Source of the DNA: Vibrio cyclitrophicus
GTDB lineage: Bacteria; Pseudomonadota; Gammaproteobacteria; Enterobacterales; Vibrionaceae
DNA: 64,000 bases
Assembly: GCF_024347435.1 (NCBI RefSeq)
Contig: NZ_AP025480.1
Coordinates: 2,914,001 to 2,978,000, forward strand
Reading direction: 5' to 3'
Shown here: piece after piece, positions 1-10,724 of the stretch
Layout: each line of letters starts with the position of its first letter
How positions within the stretch are numbered: the first letter of the stretch is position 1
Notes under the pieces: generated by a model
Databases searched by the model: none
What the model saw: only the letters and a program-made list of their open reading frames with translations
Told to the model about the DNA's origin: nothing
Position numbers and translations under genes: made by a program

Positions 1-209
1 AGCGTTTCCCGCAGCATCGCCTCGAACAACCCCGCTTTATTACCGAAGTAATAACGGATCATGGCAATGTTTACTCCAGCACGCTCTGCAATTAGGCGTG
101 TCGATACTTTATCGTAGGATTGAACAACGAACAGATCCCGAGCGTGTTCAATGAGTAGTTGCCGCACATCAAGGTTCTGCTGAGGTCGCCCGGCTTTACG
201 TACTGTCAT
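1..209 (-). CDS. TetR-family transcriptional regulator, N-terminal part only
   Basis: The first 69 codons of a TetR/AcrR-type repressor read leftwards off the window edge. The start is the ATG at 209. The visible part is the DNA-binding domain: a helix-turn-helix segment with the typical RLIAERAGVNIAMIRYYFGNK pattern near residues 40-60, written here with its family-typical YYFGNK end that closes the recognition helix. The ligand-binding half lies outside, so the inducer and target cannot be inferred. Two matching palindromes directly upstream (222-253 and 293-308) suggest autoregulation. No divergently transcribed efflux or enzyme gene starts within the window next to it; the next gene is the leu operon leader. 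Confidence 0.85.
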   Translation of the reverse strand, partial: MTVRKAGRPQQNLDVRQLLIEHARDLFVVQSYDKVSTRLIAERAGVNIAMIRYYFGNKAGLFEAMLRET

Positions 210-221
210 TGCTTTGACCTG

Positions 222-253
222 CTCTATAATTAATCGTTTGATTAATTATAGAG
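222..253. promoter_or_regulatory. Perfect inverted repeat, putative TetR operator 1
   Basis: Two 14-bp arms, CTCTATAATTAATC and its exact complement, flank a 4-bp spacer. The repeat starts 13 bp upstream of the regulator's ATG, where an autoregulatory operator would block its promoter. Its core TTAATC-N4-GATTAA is found again at 293-308. The assignment as operator is inference from position and symmetry. Confidence 0.6.
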
Positions 254-292
254 ATAAACAAGCACAACTGTAGAAGATTAATTACTCATTAT

Positions 293-308
293 TTAATCAA
301 TTGATTAA
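293..308. promoter_or_regulatory. Palindrome, putative TetR operator 2
   Basis: A perfect 16-bp palindrome TTAATC-AATT-GATTAA shares both half sites with the core of the repeat at 222-253. The two centres are 63 bp apart, about six helical turns, so dimers bound at both would lie on the same DNA face. Confidence 0.5.
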
Positions 309-514
309 TTAATTTCGCCGCACATTCGATTTTGCTGGTGAATCGTTCCAACAAAAAGATTTACTACAAAGTTTTAACCTATACATAAGCCAATCGATAA
401 ACTAACCCGCCAACACAAAACCAACAAACAAATGAATAAACCAACATAAGGGACAAAAACAGCATAAACCAAACAAAAACACCAGCGATGCACACTGATA
501 TTGGATTTTCTTGT
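309..514. other. Intergenic region without recognisable gene
   Basis: About 200 bp between the second TetR-type palindrome and the leu promoter. It is A+T-rich and I see no open frame with a ribosome binding site, hairpin or known motif. It may hold the promoter of the TetR gene. Confidence 0.5.
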
Positions 515-543
515 TTGACGCTTAGAATAAATTGCGGTAAATA
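515..543 (+). promoter_or_regulatory. Putative sigma-70 promoter of the leu operon
   Basis: A TTGACG -35 element at 515-520 and a weak TAAATA -10 at 538-543 are separated by 17 bp. Transcription would start near 550 and run through the leader peptide and attenuator into leuA. Confidence 0.5.
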
Positions 544-577
544 TGGTGTTAACAGTTTATTTACGGATATTTGTGTA

Positions 578-640
578 ATGATTTTTTCTTCTTCTCGACT
601 GCTGAAACTTCTCCTTATCGTGAACCAATCGCGCGGGTAA
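578..640 (+). CDS. leuL: leu operon leader peptide
   Basis: A 20-residue frame reads MIFSSSRLLKLLLIVNQSRG. Five of its codons are leucine, in two blocks (LL and LLL) around one lysine at 599-616. Such runs let ribosomes stall when leucyl-tRNA is scarce. The last codons and the stop overlap the left arm of the putative antiterminator (631-637). The gene is too short for ordinary gene callers, but its position before the attenuator and leuA makes the call firm. The ribosome binding site is weak (ACGGA about 10 nt upstream). Confidence 0.88.
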   Translation: MIFSSSRLLKLLLIVNQSRG

Positions 641-694
641 GTTGTGGGTCAAGAACTACACAAATATTAAAACCCGCGCTGAGCGGGTTTTTTT
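631..694 (+). terminator. Leucine attenuator: antiterminator and terminator stems
   Basis: The terminator pairs AACCCGC (671-677) with GCGGGTT (683-689) and ends in a T run to 694. The left segment GCGCGGG at 631-637 is exactly complementary to CCCGCGC at 673-679, so the two pairings exclude each other. A ribosome stalled on the leucine codons leaves 631-637 free and favours the antiterminator. A ribosome reaching the stop at 638-640 covers that segment and lets the terminator form. Confidence 0.85.
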
Positions 695-776
695 GTAACT
701 GGCACTTTTAAAAGAACATCATTCTTAATAATAATTTGGATAGCAATCGATTCATTATCGATATAAGGAAGCACCC

Positions 777-2324
777 ATGAACGATCAAGTAATAATTTTT
801 GATACGACCTTACGTGACGGCGAGCAAGCATTGGCTGCAAGCCTGACAGTAAAAGAGAAGTTACAGATCGCTTACGCTCTTGAGAGACTGGGTGTGGATG
901 TTATCGAAGCTGGCTTCCCTATCTCTTCTCCAGGTGATTTTGAGTCCGTACAAACCATCGCTAAACACATTAAAGGTAGCCGTATTTGTGCGCTTTCTCG
1001 TGCCGTTGCAAAAGATATAGACGCCGCTGCAGAAGCACTAAAAGTAGCTGACCAGTTCCGTATTCATACCTTCATCTCAACATCAACGGTTCACGTACAA
1101 GACAAATTACGCCGTAGCTACGATGATGTCGTAGAGATGGCAGTGAAAGCAGTAAAACATGCACGTAACTACACCGACGATGTTGAGTTCTCTTGTGAAG
1201 ATGCTGGTCGCACCCCTATCGACAACCTATGTCGTATGGTTGAGGCCGCGATTAACGCAGGCGCAAAAACCATCAACATTCCAGACACCGTTGGCTACAC
1301 AGTACCGAATGAATTCGGTGGCATTATCCAAACACTATTTGATCGCGTACCCAACATCGATAAAGCAATCATCTCTGTTCACTGTCACGATGACTTGGGT
1401 ATGTCGGTTGCTAACTCAATCGCTGCCGTTCAAGCGGGTGCTCGACAAATTGAAGGCACAATCAATGGTATTGGTGAGCGTGCGGGTAACTGTTCTTTAG
1501 AAGAAATCGCAATGATCATCAAAACTCGCCAAGAGTTTTTGGGGGTTCATACCGGCTTAGATCATAAAGAGATTCACCGTACAAGTAAGTTGGTGAGCCA
1601 GCTTTGCCACATGCCAATTCAAGACAATAAAGCTATCGTCGGTGCCAACGCATTCAGTCACTCTTCAGGTATTCACCAAGATGGCATGCTTAAGAATAAG
1701 AACACTTACGAGATAATGACACCTGAGTCTATTGGCTTGAAAAACAAGGCATTGAACCTAACAAGTCGTAGTGGCCGAGCGGCTGTTAAGAGCCATATGG
1801 ACGCAATGGGTTATAAAGATAATGAGTACAACCTAGATTCATTGTACGAAGACTTCTTGAAGCTAGCTGACCGTAAAGGTCAAGTATTCGATTACGACCT
1901 AGAAGCATTAATGCACTTCGCCAATCTACGTGACGAAGATGACTTCTATAAACTTAACTACCTAAGCGTACAATCTGGTAGTGTTATGTCTACCACCAGC
2001 ATCAAATTGCAATGTGGTGATGAAGAAAAATGCGAAGCGGCTGTAGGTAACGGCCCTGTTGATGCTTTATACCAATGTATCTACCGCTTAACGGGTTACG
2101 AAATTGCATTGGATAAATTCGACCTTACTGCAAAAGGTGAAGGCGAAGATGGCTTAGGCCAAGCGGATATCATTGCGAATTATAAAGGCCGTAAGTACCA
2201 CGGCACAGGTGTTTCAACAGATATCGTTGAAGCTTCTGGTCAAGCGTTACTGCATGTTATCAATAGTATTCAACGTGCAGACACTATCGCTGAAATGAAA
2301 CAACAAAAATTCGCAACAGTTTAA
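777..2324 (+). CDS. leuA: 2-isopropylmalate synthase
   Basis: Catalyses the first committed step of leucine synthesis, condensing acetyl-CoA with 2-oxoisovalerate in the cytoplasm. The 515-residue length fits the long bacterial class. The HMG-CoA-lyase-like TIM barrel carries TTLRDGEQ at residues 10-17 and the metal-ligand motif HCHDDLG near residue 204. The C-terminal third is the LeuA dimerisation domain that senses leucine for feedback inhibition. The start is supported by AAGGAAG at 765-771. First structural gene of leuABCD, downstream of the leader peptide and attenuator. Confidence 0.97.
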   Translation: MNDQVIIFDTTLRDGEQALAASLTVKEKLQIAYALERLGVDVIEAGFPISSPGDFESVQTIAKHIKGSRICALSRAVAKDIDAAAEALKVADQFRIHTFISTSTVHVQDKLRRSYDDVVEMAVKAVKHARNYTDDVEFSCEDAGRTPIDNLCRMVEAAINAGAKTINIPDTVGYTVPNEFGGIIQTLFDRVPNIDKAIISVHCHDDLGMSVANSIAAVQAGARQIEGTINGIGERAGNCSLEEIAMIIKTRQEFLGVHTGLDHKEIHRTSKLVSQLCHMPIQDNKAIVGANAFSHSSGIHQDGMLKNKNTYEIMTPESIGLKNKALNLTSRSGRAAVKSHMDAMGYKDNEYNLDSLYEDFLKLADRKGQVFDYDLEALMHFANLRDEDDFYKLNYLSVQSGSVMSTTSIKLQCGDEEKCEAAVGNGPVDALYQCIYRLTGYEIALDKFDLTAKGEGEDGLGQADIIANYKGRKYHGTGVSTDIVEASGQALLHVINSIQRADTIAEMKQQKFATV

Positions 2325-2339
2325 TACCCAATAACAGAG

Positions 2340-2368
2340 CCCTAGAGCCGATGTTGTTGGCTTTAGGG
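2340..2368 (+). other. Stem-loop between leuA and leuB
   Basis: CCCTA and AGCC (2340-2349) pair with GGCT and TAGGG (2359-2368), with a small internal mismatch and a 9-nt loop. There is no T run, so it is more likely an mRNA processing or stability element than a terminator. Confidence 0.45.
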
Positions 2369-2411
2369 ACAAAATTTAAAACGAGCCAAACCGCTCAGTA
2401 ACAAGAATTAA

Positions 2412-3512
<1,101 letters not shown>

Positions 3513-3555
3513 GCGAGATGCTTAGATTAGAAGCAAGTACATAAGAATAATATCA

Positions 3556-3587
3556 AGCCAAGTCTGCTTAAACCGCATGACTTGGCT
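3556..3587 (+). other. Stem-loop between leuB and leuC
   Basis: AGCCAAGTC (3556-3564) pairs perfectly with GACTTGGCT (3579-3587). An inner TGC/GCA pair extends the stem past one bulged base. No T run follows, so it does not look like a terminator. It may set segmental mRNA stability within the operon. Confidence 0.5.
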
Positions 3588-3629
3588 CGAAACAAACACT
3601 GGGACTGATGCTCCCAAGGAAGAAAAGCT

Positions 3630-5042
3630 ATGTCGACAAACCAGCAAGCAAAAACCTTATACGAAAAAGTTTATGACGCTCACGTTGCAGTTGCAGCGAA
3701 GGGCGAAACGCCAATTCTTTATATCGATCGCCACTTAGTCCACGAAGTAACGTCGCCACAAGCCTTTGATGGCCTGCGAGAAAAAGGTCGTAAAGTTCGC
3801 CAAGTAGGCAAAACCTTCGCGACCATGGATCACAACGTATCGACACAAACCAAAGACATCAACGCTTCTGGTGAGATGGCTCGTATCCAAATGGAAACGC
3901 TATCGAAGAACTGTGAAGAGTTTGGTGTCACGCTTTACGACCTAAACCACAAATACCAAGGTATTGTGCACGTAATGGGGCCTGAGCTAGGTATTACTCT
4001 GCCGGGTATGACCATCGTATGTAGTGACTCACACACGGCGACACACGGTGCATTTGGTTCATTAGCATTCGGTATCGGTACTTCAGAAGTAGAGCATGTT
4101 CTAGCGACTCAAACGCTAAAACAAGCGCGCGCTAAAACCATGAAGATCGAAGTAAAAGGCAAAGTCGCAGAAGGTATTACAGCCAAAGATATCGTGCTCG
4201 CGATCATCGGCAAGACAACAGCTGCAGGCGGAACAGGCTATGTAGTTGAATTCTGTGGTGAGGCAATTACAGACCTTACAATGGAAGGTCGTATGACAGT
4301 ATGTAACATGGCAATCGAGCTAGGCGCGAAAGCGGGTCTAATCGCTCCAGATGCAACCACATACGAGTACATAAAAGGTCGTAAGTTCTCTCCAGAGGGC
4401 GAAGACTTAGAAGCGGCAATCGAATACTGGAACACATTGAAAACCGATGCTGACGCAGAATTCGATGCAGTTGTCACGCTAGAAGCAGCTGAAATCAAAC
4501 CACAAGTCACTTGGGGTACTAACCCAGGTCAGGTTATTTCAGTAGACACTCCAATCCCAGCACCAGAAAGCTTCGCAGATCCTGTTGAAAAAGCATCGGC
4601 TGAAAAAGCGTTGGCTTACATGGGGCTAGAAGCAGGTAAATCTCTATCTGAATACAACGTCGATAAGGTCTTCGTGGGTTCTTGTACTAACTCTCGTATC
4701 GAAGATATGCGCGCAGCCGCTGCGGTAGCGAAAGGCCGACAAGTAGCGAAACATGTTCAAGCATTGATCGTTCCGGGCTCAGAGCAAGTTAAAGCACAAG
4801 CAGAAGCTGAAGGTTTAGATGTAATCTTTAAAGAAGCCGGCTTCGAATGGCGCTTGCCAGGTTGTTCGATGTGTCTTGCAATGAACAACGACCGCCTTGG
4901 TCCACAAGAACGCTGTGCTTCTACATCAAACCGTAACTTTGAAGGTCGCCAAGGCCGTGATGGTCGTACGCACCTAGTTAGCCCAGCAATGGCAGCCGCA
5001 GCAGCAATCGCTGGTCACTTTGTCGATATTCGTGAACTTTAA
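3630..5042 (+). CDS. leuC: 3-isopropylmalate dehydratase, large subunit
   Basis: With LeuD it isomerises 2- to 3-isopropylmalate through a [4Fe-4S] cluster, as in aconitase. The 470 residues match the family. Cluster ligands are expected in GSCTNSR near residue 350 and in GCSMCLAMN near residue 411, both intact. The early segment SDSHTATHG near residue 133 is also typical. AAGGAAGAAAAGCT precedes the ATG. It is separated from leuD by only 14 nt, as expected for two subunits of one enzyme. Confidence 0.97.
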   Translation: MSTNQQAKTLYEKVYDAHVAVAAKGETPILYIDRHLVHEVTSPQAFDGLREKGRKVRQVGKTFATMDHNVSTQTKDINASGEMARIQMETLSKNCEEFGVTLYDLNHKYQGIVHVMGPELGITLPGMTIVCSDSHTATHGAFGSLAFGIGTSEVEHVLATQTLKQARAKTMKIEVKGKVAEGITAKDIVLAIIGKTTAAGGTGYVVEFCGEAITDLTMEGRMTVCNMAIELGAKAGLIAPDATTYEYIKGRKFSPEGEDLEAAIEYWNTLKTDADAEFDAVVTLEAAEIKPQVTWGTNPGQVISVDTPIPAPESFADPVEKASAEKALAYMGLEAGKSLSEYNVDKVFVGSCTNSRIEDMRAAAAVAKGRQVAKHVQALIVPGSEQVKAQAEAEGLDVIFKEAGFEWRLPGCSMCLAMNNDRLGPQERCASTSNRNFEGRQGRDGRTHLVSPAMAAAAAIAGHFVDIREL

Positions 5043-5056
5043 TTAGAGGATTTAAC

Positions 5057-5659
5057 ATGTCAGGTTTTCAACAACACACCGGATTAGTCGTTCCTCTAGA
5101 TACGGCCAACATCGATACGGATGCGATCATTCCAAAGCAGTTTCTACAGAAAGTAAACCGCATCGGTTTTGGTAAGCACTTATTCCACGATTGGCGCTTC
5201 CTAGATGATGCAGGCCAACAACCAAACCCAGAGTTTGTAATGAACGTTCCTCGCTACAAAGGTGCTTCAATTCTCCTAGCTCGTGAAAACTTCGGTTGTG
5301 GTTCATCTCGTGAACATGCACCTTGGGCGCTTGCTGATTATGGTATTCAAGTGATGATCGCGCCAAGCTTCGCAGACATCTTCTATGGTAACTCGATCAA
5401 CAACCAAATGGTGCCAGTTCGATTGACTGAGCAAGAGGTAGATGAGCTATTCCAATTCGTAGAAGCGAATGAAGGCGCTGAAATCACTGTTGATTTAGAA
5501 GCGATGAAAGTCAGTGCTAATGGTAAAGAATACTCGTTTGAAATTGATGAGTTTCGTCGTCACTGCTTACTGAATGGTTTAGACAACATAGGCCTTACAC
5601 TTCAGCACGCCGATAAAATCTCAGAATTTGAAGCAAAGATTCCTAGCTTCCTGAAATAA
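5057..5659 (+). CDS. leuD: 3-isopropylmalate dehydratase, small subunit
   Basis: This is the swivel-domain subunit that completes the isopropylmalate isomerase with LeuC. It has 200 residues. The aconitase-swivel signature [15 protein letters not shown] lies near residue 79, and the N-terminal [16 protein letters not shown] segment is typical. AGAGGATTTAAC gives a good ribosome binding site. It is the last gene of the leu operon and is followed by a strong terminator at 5714. Confidence 0.97.
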   Translation: MSGFQQHTGLVVPLDTANIDTDAIIPKQFLQKVNRIGFGKHLFHDWRFLDDAGQQPNPEFVMNVPRYKGASILLARENFGCGSSREHAPWALADYGIQVMIAPSFADIFYGNSINNQMVPVRLTEQEVDELFQFVEANEGAEITVDLEAMKVSANGKEYSFEIDEFRRHCLLNGLDNIGLTLQHADKISEFEAKIPSFLK

Positions 5660-5713
5660 AGAACCATGAAATAGCACAGTCTAGAAATAGAGTAAGCGTT
5701 TTCAATAACACCT

Positions 5714-5741
5714 AAAGGTTGGCCCAGTGCCAACCTTTTTT
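5714..5741 (+). terminator. Terminator of leuABCD
   Basis: A 10-bp stem AAAGGTTGGC (5714-5723) / GCCAACCTTT (5729-5738) has a 5-nt loop and runs into TTTT. The same stem sequence recurs at 27408-27437. Confidence 0.9.
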
Positions 5742-5848
5742 ATTCGATTCAACTTCTTCATTTAACTCAACTCTGTGGTTTAACTGAAGAGCTATGAAAG
5801 AAAATAGTAAGCCACAAGGTCTTAGTAGTCAGTCATCAGGAGAATGCC

Positions 5849-6631
5849 ATGAAACAACTACTTGTTATTATCAGCCTACTTTTCTCAACCTTCGCGTGGT
5901 CTGCGCCTAAGTCCGAACTTTGGCCTTACTGGAATCAAAGTAATGAAGCCAACTCTGAGCAAGTTTCTCATCAAGATTGGCAACAATTCCTCGATAACTA
6001 TTTAGTAAAACAAGGTCAACACGCCTTAGTTAGATATCAAACGGTGAGTTCTTCAGACAAAACCAAACTGAAGCAGTACATAAGCCGACTTGAACAGATT
6101 GACCCTCTCGACTATCCAAAAGCTGAACAGTATGCTTATTGGGTTAACCTATACAATGCAGTGACTGTTGATTTGATTCTTAATGCATACCCAATTAAAT
6201 CTATCACTAAGCTCGGCGGACTATTCAGTTTTGGACCTTGGGGAGATGATGTAGTTGCAGTTAATGGAAAGACACTGACACTCAATGATATCGAACATCG
6301 AATTTTAAGACCGATTTGGCAAGACCCTCGCACTCATTACGCGGTGAACTGTGCAAGTCTAGGTTGTCCTAATCTACAATCTCAAGCATTTACTTCTGAT
6401 AATACAGAAATGTTGCTAGAACTCGCTGCAGCTGAGTATATCAATAGTGATAAGGGTGTATTGGTTAACAACAACCAGCTTCAATTGTCATCGATTTACG
6501 AATGGTTTGCTGTTGATTTTGGCAACCAACAACAACTGATTAAACACTTAGATAAATACAGAACAAAGCCGGTAACGTACACGGGAAAAATAAGTTATGA
6601 CTATGATTGGTCACTTAACCAAGCAAACTAG
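5849..6631 (+). CDS. DUF547 family secreted protein
   Basis: A 260-residue protein with a clear Sec signal peptide (residues 1-19, cleavage near AWS-A). The rest matches the DUF547 family: the AYWVNLYNAVTVDLIL core near residue 100 and the HYAVNCASLGCPNL segment near residue 163. The function of this family is not established. The export signal indicates a periplasmic or outer-surface location. TCAGGAGAATGCC precedes the ATG. It is a single-gene unit between two terminators, and the neighbours give no functional clue. Confidence 0.85.
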   Translation: MKQLLVIISLLFSTFAWSAPKSELWPYWNQSNEANSEQVSHQDWQQFLDNYLVKQGQHALVRYQTVSSSDKTKLKQYISRLEQIDPLDYPKAEQYAYWVNLYNAVTVDLILNAYPIKSITKLGGLFSFGPWGDDVVAVNGKTLTLNDIEHRILRPIWQDPRTHYAVNCASLGCPNLQSQAFTSDNTEMLLELAAAEYINSDKGVLVNNNQLQLSSIYEWFAVDFGNQQQLIKHLDKYRTKPVTYTGKISYDYDWSLNQAN

Positions 6632-6663
6632 TTCTAACGCGAAAGTTAATCACTAAAGCTAAA

Positions 6664-6704
6664 CAAAAAAAGAGGCTAGAGGTTTTATTAACCACTAGCC
6701 TCTT
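6664..6704. terminator. Bidirectional terminator between DUF547 and DUF924 genes
   Basis: AAGAGGCTAG (6670-6679) pairs with CTAGCCTCTT (6695-6704), and the inner GGTT/AACC pair extends the stem. The A run at 6664-6671 becomes a U run for the minus-strand gene, so termination should be strongest leftwards. Confidence 0.8.
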
Positions 6705-6731
6705 ATCAATTCTTTGACCGTATATCAACAA

Positions 6732-7277
6732 TTAAAAGCTTGAGTCTGGTTGCTGTAAGAACTCAACTTCCTCAGGAGTCGAAGTTCGACCTAGTACTTC
6801 ATTGCGGTGGGGGTAACGACCAAAACGCTCAATGATCACCTTGTGCTTAAACTCAAAATCAAGGTTATTCTCTAGCCCTGTCTGGGAAAAAAGCAGCACC
6901 GCTTGTTCATGCATCAGCAAAGATTCGCTGTGCATATAAGGCATGTAGAGGAAGCTTTTCTGTTGTTGATTGAGTTGGTGATCAAAGCCACTCGCTACCG
7001 CTTCTTGAGCTAGAACCAACGCCATAGGATCTGCAGTAAACGCATCTGGACTATTTCTACCAAGATTCCGAGAAAACTGGTCAAGCACGATAATCTCAGC
7101 CAAGCGACCCTCTGCTGTCTGACGCCATTCAAATAACTCACCTTGAATGGCGGCTTTGTGCAGTTCAGAAAAACGAGACGCTATCAAAGCGTCAATTTCG
7201 GCGCCGCCAGTAAACCAATCTTTAGGCGTCAATTCATCGAACCAAAACTCTAGAACATTCTGATACGTTAACGTCAT
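6732..7277 (-). CDS. DUF924 family protein
   Basis: A 181-residue cytoplasmic protein of the DUF924 family, which is predicted to have a TPR-like helical fold. Typical segments are VLEFWFDEL near the N terminus and IVLDQFSRNLGR near residue 62, the family's most conserved stretch. The middle part carries FLYMPYMHSE and the C terminus KVIIERFGRYPHRNEVLGR. The biochemical function is unknown. AAGGGAATTAT precedes the ATG. A terminator for the upstream djlA gene lies just 14-20 nt before the start codon, so expression depends on read-through or on a promoter hidden in or near that hairpin. Confidence 0.85.
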   Translation of the reverse strand: MTLTYQNVLEFWFDELTPKDWFTGGAEIDALIASRFSELHKAAIQGELFEWRQTAEGRLAEIIVLDQFSRNLGRNSPDAFTADPMALVLAQEAVASGFDHQLNQQQKSFLYMPYMHSESLLMHEQAVLLFSQTGLENNLDFEFKHKVIIERFGRYPHRNEVLGRTSTPEEVEFLQQPDSSF

Positions 7278-7290
7278 ATAATTCCCTTCA

Positions 7291-7325
7291 ATAAAAAACC
7301 GAGTAACTTTGTTATTACTCGGTTT
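7291..7325 (-). terminator. Terminator after djlA, abutting the DUF924 gene
   Basis: AAACCGAGTAA (7296-7306) pairs with TTACTCGGTTT (7315-7325). On the minus strand the stem runs into TTTTTTAT. It sits between the djlA stop and the DUF924 ribosome binding site. Confidence 0.85.
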
Positions 7326-7334
7326 GGTGTTCGA

Positions 7335-8189
7335 TTACTTAAAACCTTTGACCTTCTTTATCAGGTCATAAGCATTTTGAATTTCTTGCGATTTTTCTTT
7401 CGCAACATTCATCATCTCAGGCGGTAAGCCCTTCGCCATCAGTTTATCTGGGTGATGCTCATTCATCAATTTACGGTAGGCTTTCTTCACCTCTTTACCA
7501 TCAGCACTTTCACTCACACCAAGAACCTTATATGCATCGCCAAGCTGGTTCTGTTGCGAAGCCTGTTGCCAACCTGATGATTGCCCATGGCCTTGATGCC
7601 CCCCAAAGCTTCCACCTTGCTGTTGGAAACGGAACGCTGCTTCCTGCATCTGCAAGCGGCGCTCTAGTTGCTCTGCCGAAAACCCTAGGCCTTGAGCTAT
7701 CTTATGCAGAACCTGACGCTCACTCGGGTGCAAGCTTCCATCAGCAAACGCAGCAGAGACTTGTAGCTCTAAAAAGAACTGCAAAAGATCAAAACGACCA
7801 CCCGATGAGATTTTTACACGCTCAAGTACGTCGCTCAGAGGGAAGTCGCTCTCTTTTCCATCTCGGAATGCATCTTGCGCCGCTTTGCGCTGTTCGCCAT
7901 GCAGGTTCATGCGTTCCATCATGGTAGAAGCGAGTTGAATCTCTTCCGGCGTTACCTGCCCTTTCGCTTTAGCAACGTGCCCCATAACCGCAAAGGCGGA
8001 TTTAAAAAACTCGTTCTGTCTTTCTGCTTGGCTTGGACCTCGACCAAAACCAGAACTATTGAAACCAGATTGGTTCAATCGGCGAGCTTTATCGAATTGG
8101 TGCCCTAAAAATAGGCCAAAAACTAAACCAAGCGGCCCTCCAAATAGAAAGCCAAAAAAAGCGCCCAAAATTTTGCCAAATATTTGCAT
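7335..8189 (-). CDS. djlA: Membrane-anchored DnaJ-like co-chaperone
   Basis: DjlA is an inner-membrane co-chaperone that stimulates DnaK ATPase. The 284 residues show a glycine-rich N-terminal membrane segment (residues 6-29), a TerB-like helical domain in the middle (about 55-180), a Q/G/S-rich linker and a C-terminal J domain (about 218-284). The HPD tripeptide of the J domain is present in NEHHPDKLM near residue 250. The gene is divergent from lptD, as in E. coli, where djlA and lptD are also neighbours. Confidence 0.95.
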   Translation of the reverse strand: MQIFGKILGAFFGFLFGGPLGLVFGLFLGHQFDKARRLNQSGFNSSGFGRGPSQAERQNEFFKSAFAVMGHVAKAKGQVTPEEIQLASTMMERMNLHGEQRKAAQDAFRDGKESDFPLSDVLERVKISSGGRFDLLQFFLELQVSAAFADGSLHPSERQVLHKIAQGLGFSAEQLERRLQMQEAAFRFQQQGGSFGGHQGHGQSSGWQQASQQNQLGDAYKVLGVSESADGKEVKKAYRKLMNEHHPDKLMAKGLPPEMMNVAKEKSQEIQNAYDLIKKVKGFK

Positions 8190-8338
8190 TATGTGTTCTC
8201 TATCTATGAATTTTGTCTGAGTAATGCTGTCTGATGATGCTGAATGCTAATATTTCCTTTATCATAAGGAAAATGGTTTATTAATTGGATTGATACTAGA
8301 TCAACCCTTCATCTAGTGACACAGGATAGTTCAACTTC

Positions 8339-10681
8339 ATGCAATGTTTTTCCCGCACCTTGTTAGCCGCGTCGATAACGACAGCGTTATACGTGTCGAC
8401 AACTCAAGCTGAAACAATTACCGATAGTAGTGTGCAGGAAATGCCCTCTATAGATCAATGCTTGATCGAGCCCGCTGCAGAAAACGAGACACAGCTACCC
8501 GCTCATGTTGAGTCAGATCGCTTAGAAGCTATCAATGGTGACAAAGCAATATATTCAGGAGATGTAAGAGTTACGCAAGGAAATAAAACCATTCTTGCTG
8601 ACAATGTAACTCTACACCAACAAGAAAACATCGTTGTAGCTGAAGGCAACGTAAACTTTAGTGATGGTCAAATCAAGTCAGTGTCAGACAGAGCAACGAA
8701 TAATCTGACTACAGATGAAATGACGCTAGAAAATACCGATTACGAATTTCTTTGCGAGCCAGGGCGCGGTAATGCAGTCTACGTATCTAAGACGGGCAAA
8801 GCAGTTTATGAAATCGAAGACGGTTCCATTACCTCTTGCCCTATTGGCGACAACGCCTGGCGCCTAAGAGCATCAAGTATCAGCGTCGACCAGAACGAAG
8901 AACAAGCTACTTTTTATAATCCACGCTTTGAGATCCAAAGTGTCCCTGTTTTTTACTTACCGTATTTAACCGTACCAGTCGGTGATACACGTAAAACCGG
9001 TTTCTTGTATCCAACCGTGTCATACGGTTCTAGCGATGGTTTTGAAGCGGAGATTCCTGTTTATTGGAACTTAGCTCCAGACTACGACTTGGAAACCACC
9101 TTCAAGTATATGCAAGAGCGTGGCACTCAACTTAACAGTAAATTCAGATACTTGAGTGACTTCGGTTCAGGCAGCCTCGAGTCTGAATATTTACCAGACG
9201 ATCAAAAGTACACAGACAAAGGCGATCGTTGGGGTTTCCAACTAGAACATTCAGGAATATTTCAGCAATCTTGGTTGTTCGAAGTCGATTACTCTAAAGT
9301 CAGTGATATTGATTATTTTACGGATATGAGTTCAGGAATCGGTAGTCGTGAAGACGGACAATTACTTCAAGAAGGGCAAGCAACTTACCGTTCTCAAAAC
9401 TGGGATGCATCAGTATTGGTCCGAGACTTCCAAGTCCTCACAACAAGTAATAACTTGCCTTATCGCTTAATGCCACAACTTGAGTATAACTATTATGCTC
9501 CTGAGGTGATGGATTACCTAGACTTCGATTTAATCAGTCATGTTTCATTATTCGATACAGACGCCTCGGGCAAGCCATCCGCAACTCGTGTCCACGTTGA
9601 ACCTGGTATTACGATTCCTGTCGGCAACACCTGGGGTACGTGGACAACAGAAGCTCGATTACTTGGTACTTATTATCAACAGGATCTTGATGGTGTTGAC
9701 ACTGGTTCTGGTTCCGATTACGAAGGCCTAGAGGAATCGGTAAGTCGAGTGATTCCTGAGTTTAGAAGTCACGCTGGTATCGTTCTAGAAAGAGATACCA
9801 AGATAGTCAACAACTACACTCAAACACTCGAGCCACAAGTACAGTACCTGTATGTTCCCGAACAAGATCAAAGCGATATTGGCCTTTACGATACAACGCT
9901 ACTACAGACCGATTACTACGGCCTATTCAGAAGCCGTAAATACAGTGGTGTAGATCGTATTGCAGCGGCAAACCAGATAAGTTATGGCGCGTCATCTCGA
10001 TTCTTTGATGACGAATATAAAGAACGTCTTAATATCTCTTTTGGTCAAATTTTTTATTTCGACAAAGACACAAAGCAAGCTCTGAGCAGCAGCGAAGACT
10101 CGGGCGAAAAAACCAATTATTCATCTTGGGCTATTGAAATGGACTTCAACTACGATGATTATCTGTTCTACCATGGTGGCGTGCAATACGACATTGACTC
10201 AGCTTCAATGCAACTTGCCAACAGTACACTTGAATACCGCTTTGCTGGTGGTTATATACAAACCAACTATCGCTATGTTACGGAAGAATATATTGAGGAT
10301 AATGTAGGCGAAAGTATCGATGTTGGGTCAATAACTCGTGATGGTATCTCTCAAGCCGGTTTGCTTGGTGCTTATCAAATTTCGCGGAAGTGGAATGCCA
10401 GTGCTCAATACTTCTATGATTTAACGACACAAGAGAATCTAGAGTGGTTGGCTCGCTTGAACTATAAATCGGATTGTTGGTATATCGGATTTACGTATAG
10501 CAACCAGTTGACAAATAATATTAGTGATCCAAATACTACACCTGAATATGAAAATAACTTTGGTGTGAATTTCGGTATTGTTGGCTTTGGTACTAATCTA
10601 GGCTCTGATTCAGGCGCAGTTGGGGATAGTAGTTCAGACAACTCTCTAAGTTACGGTCGCCCATTCTTCTTAAATAATTAA
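8339..10681 (+). CDS. lptD: LPS-assembly outer-membrane protein LptD
   Basis: With the lipoprotein LptE, LptD inserts lipopolysaccharide into the outer leaflet. The 780 residues comprise a signal peptide (1-24), a periplasmic OstA/LptA-like beta-jellyroll (about 55-210, with [16 protein letters not shown]) and a large C-terminal beta barrel ending in FFLNN. Cysteines of the mature protein are at about 41, 139, 167 and 713. E. coli uses a tandem Cys pair in the barrel, whereas only one is present here (KSDCWYIG). AGGA at 8323-8326 supports the start. It heads the run lptD-surA-pdxA-rsmA-apaG-apaH. Confidence 0.96.
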   Translation: MQCFSRTLLAASITTALYVSTTQAETITDSSVQEMPSIDQCLIEPAAENETQLPAHVESDRLEAINGDKAIYSGDVRVTQGNKTILADNVTLHQQENIVVAEGNVNFSDGQIKSVSDRATNNLTTDEMTLENTDYEFLCEPGRGNAVYVSKTGKAVYEIEDGSITSCPIGDNAWRLRASSISVDQNEEQATFYNPRFEIQSVPVFYLPYLTVPVGDTRKTGFLYPTVSYGSSDGFEAEIPVYWNLAPDYDLETTFKYMQERGTQLNSKFRYLSDFGSGSLESEYLPDDQKYTDKGDRWGFQLEHSGIFQQSWLFEVDYSKVSDIDYFTDMSSGIGSREDGQLLQEGQATYRSQNWDASVLVRDFQVLTTSNNLPYRLMPQLEYNYYAPEVMDYLDFDLISHVSLFDTDASGKPSATRVHVEPGITIPVGNTWGTWTTEARLLGTYYQQDLDGVDTGSGSDYEGLEESVSRVIPEFRSHAGIVLERDTKIVNNYTQTLEPQVQYLYVPEQDQSDIGLYDTTLLQTDYYGLFRSRKYSGVDRIAAANQISYGASSRFFDDEYKERLNISFGQIFYFDKDTKQALSSSEDSGEKTNYSSWAIEMDFNYDDYLFYHGGVQYDIDSASMQLANSTLEYRFAGGYIQTNYRYVTEEYIEDNVGESIDVGSITRDGISQAGLLGAYQISRKWNASAQYFYDLTTQENLEWLARLNYKSDCWYIGFTYSNQLTNNISDPNTTPEYENNFGVNFGIVGFGTNLGSDSGAVGDSSSDNSLSYGRPFFLNN

Positions 10682-10724
10682 TTCTCTTTATTGATAAAAC
10701 ATCAGTAAATTTAAAGGACTACAC

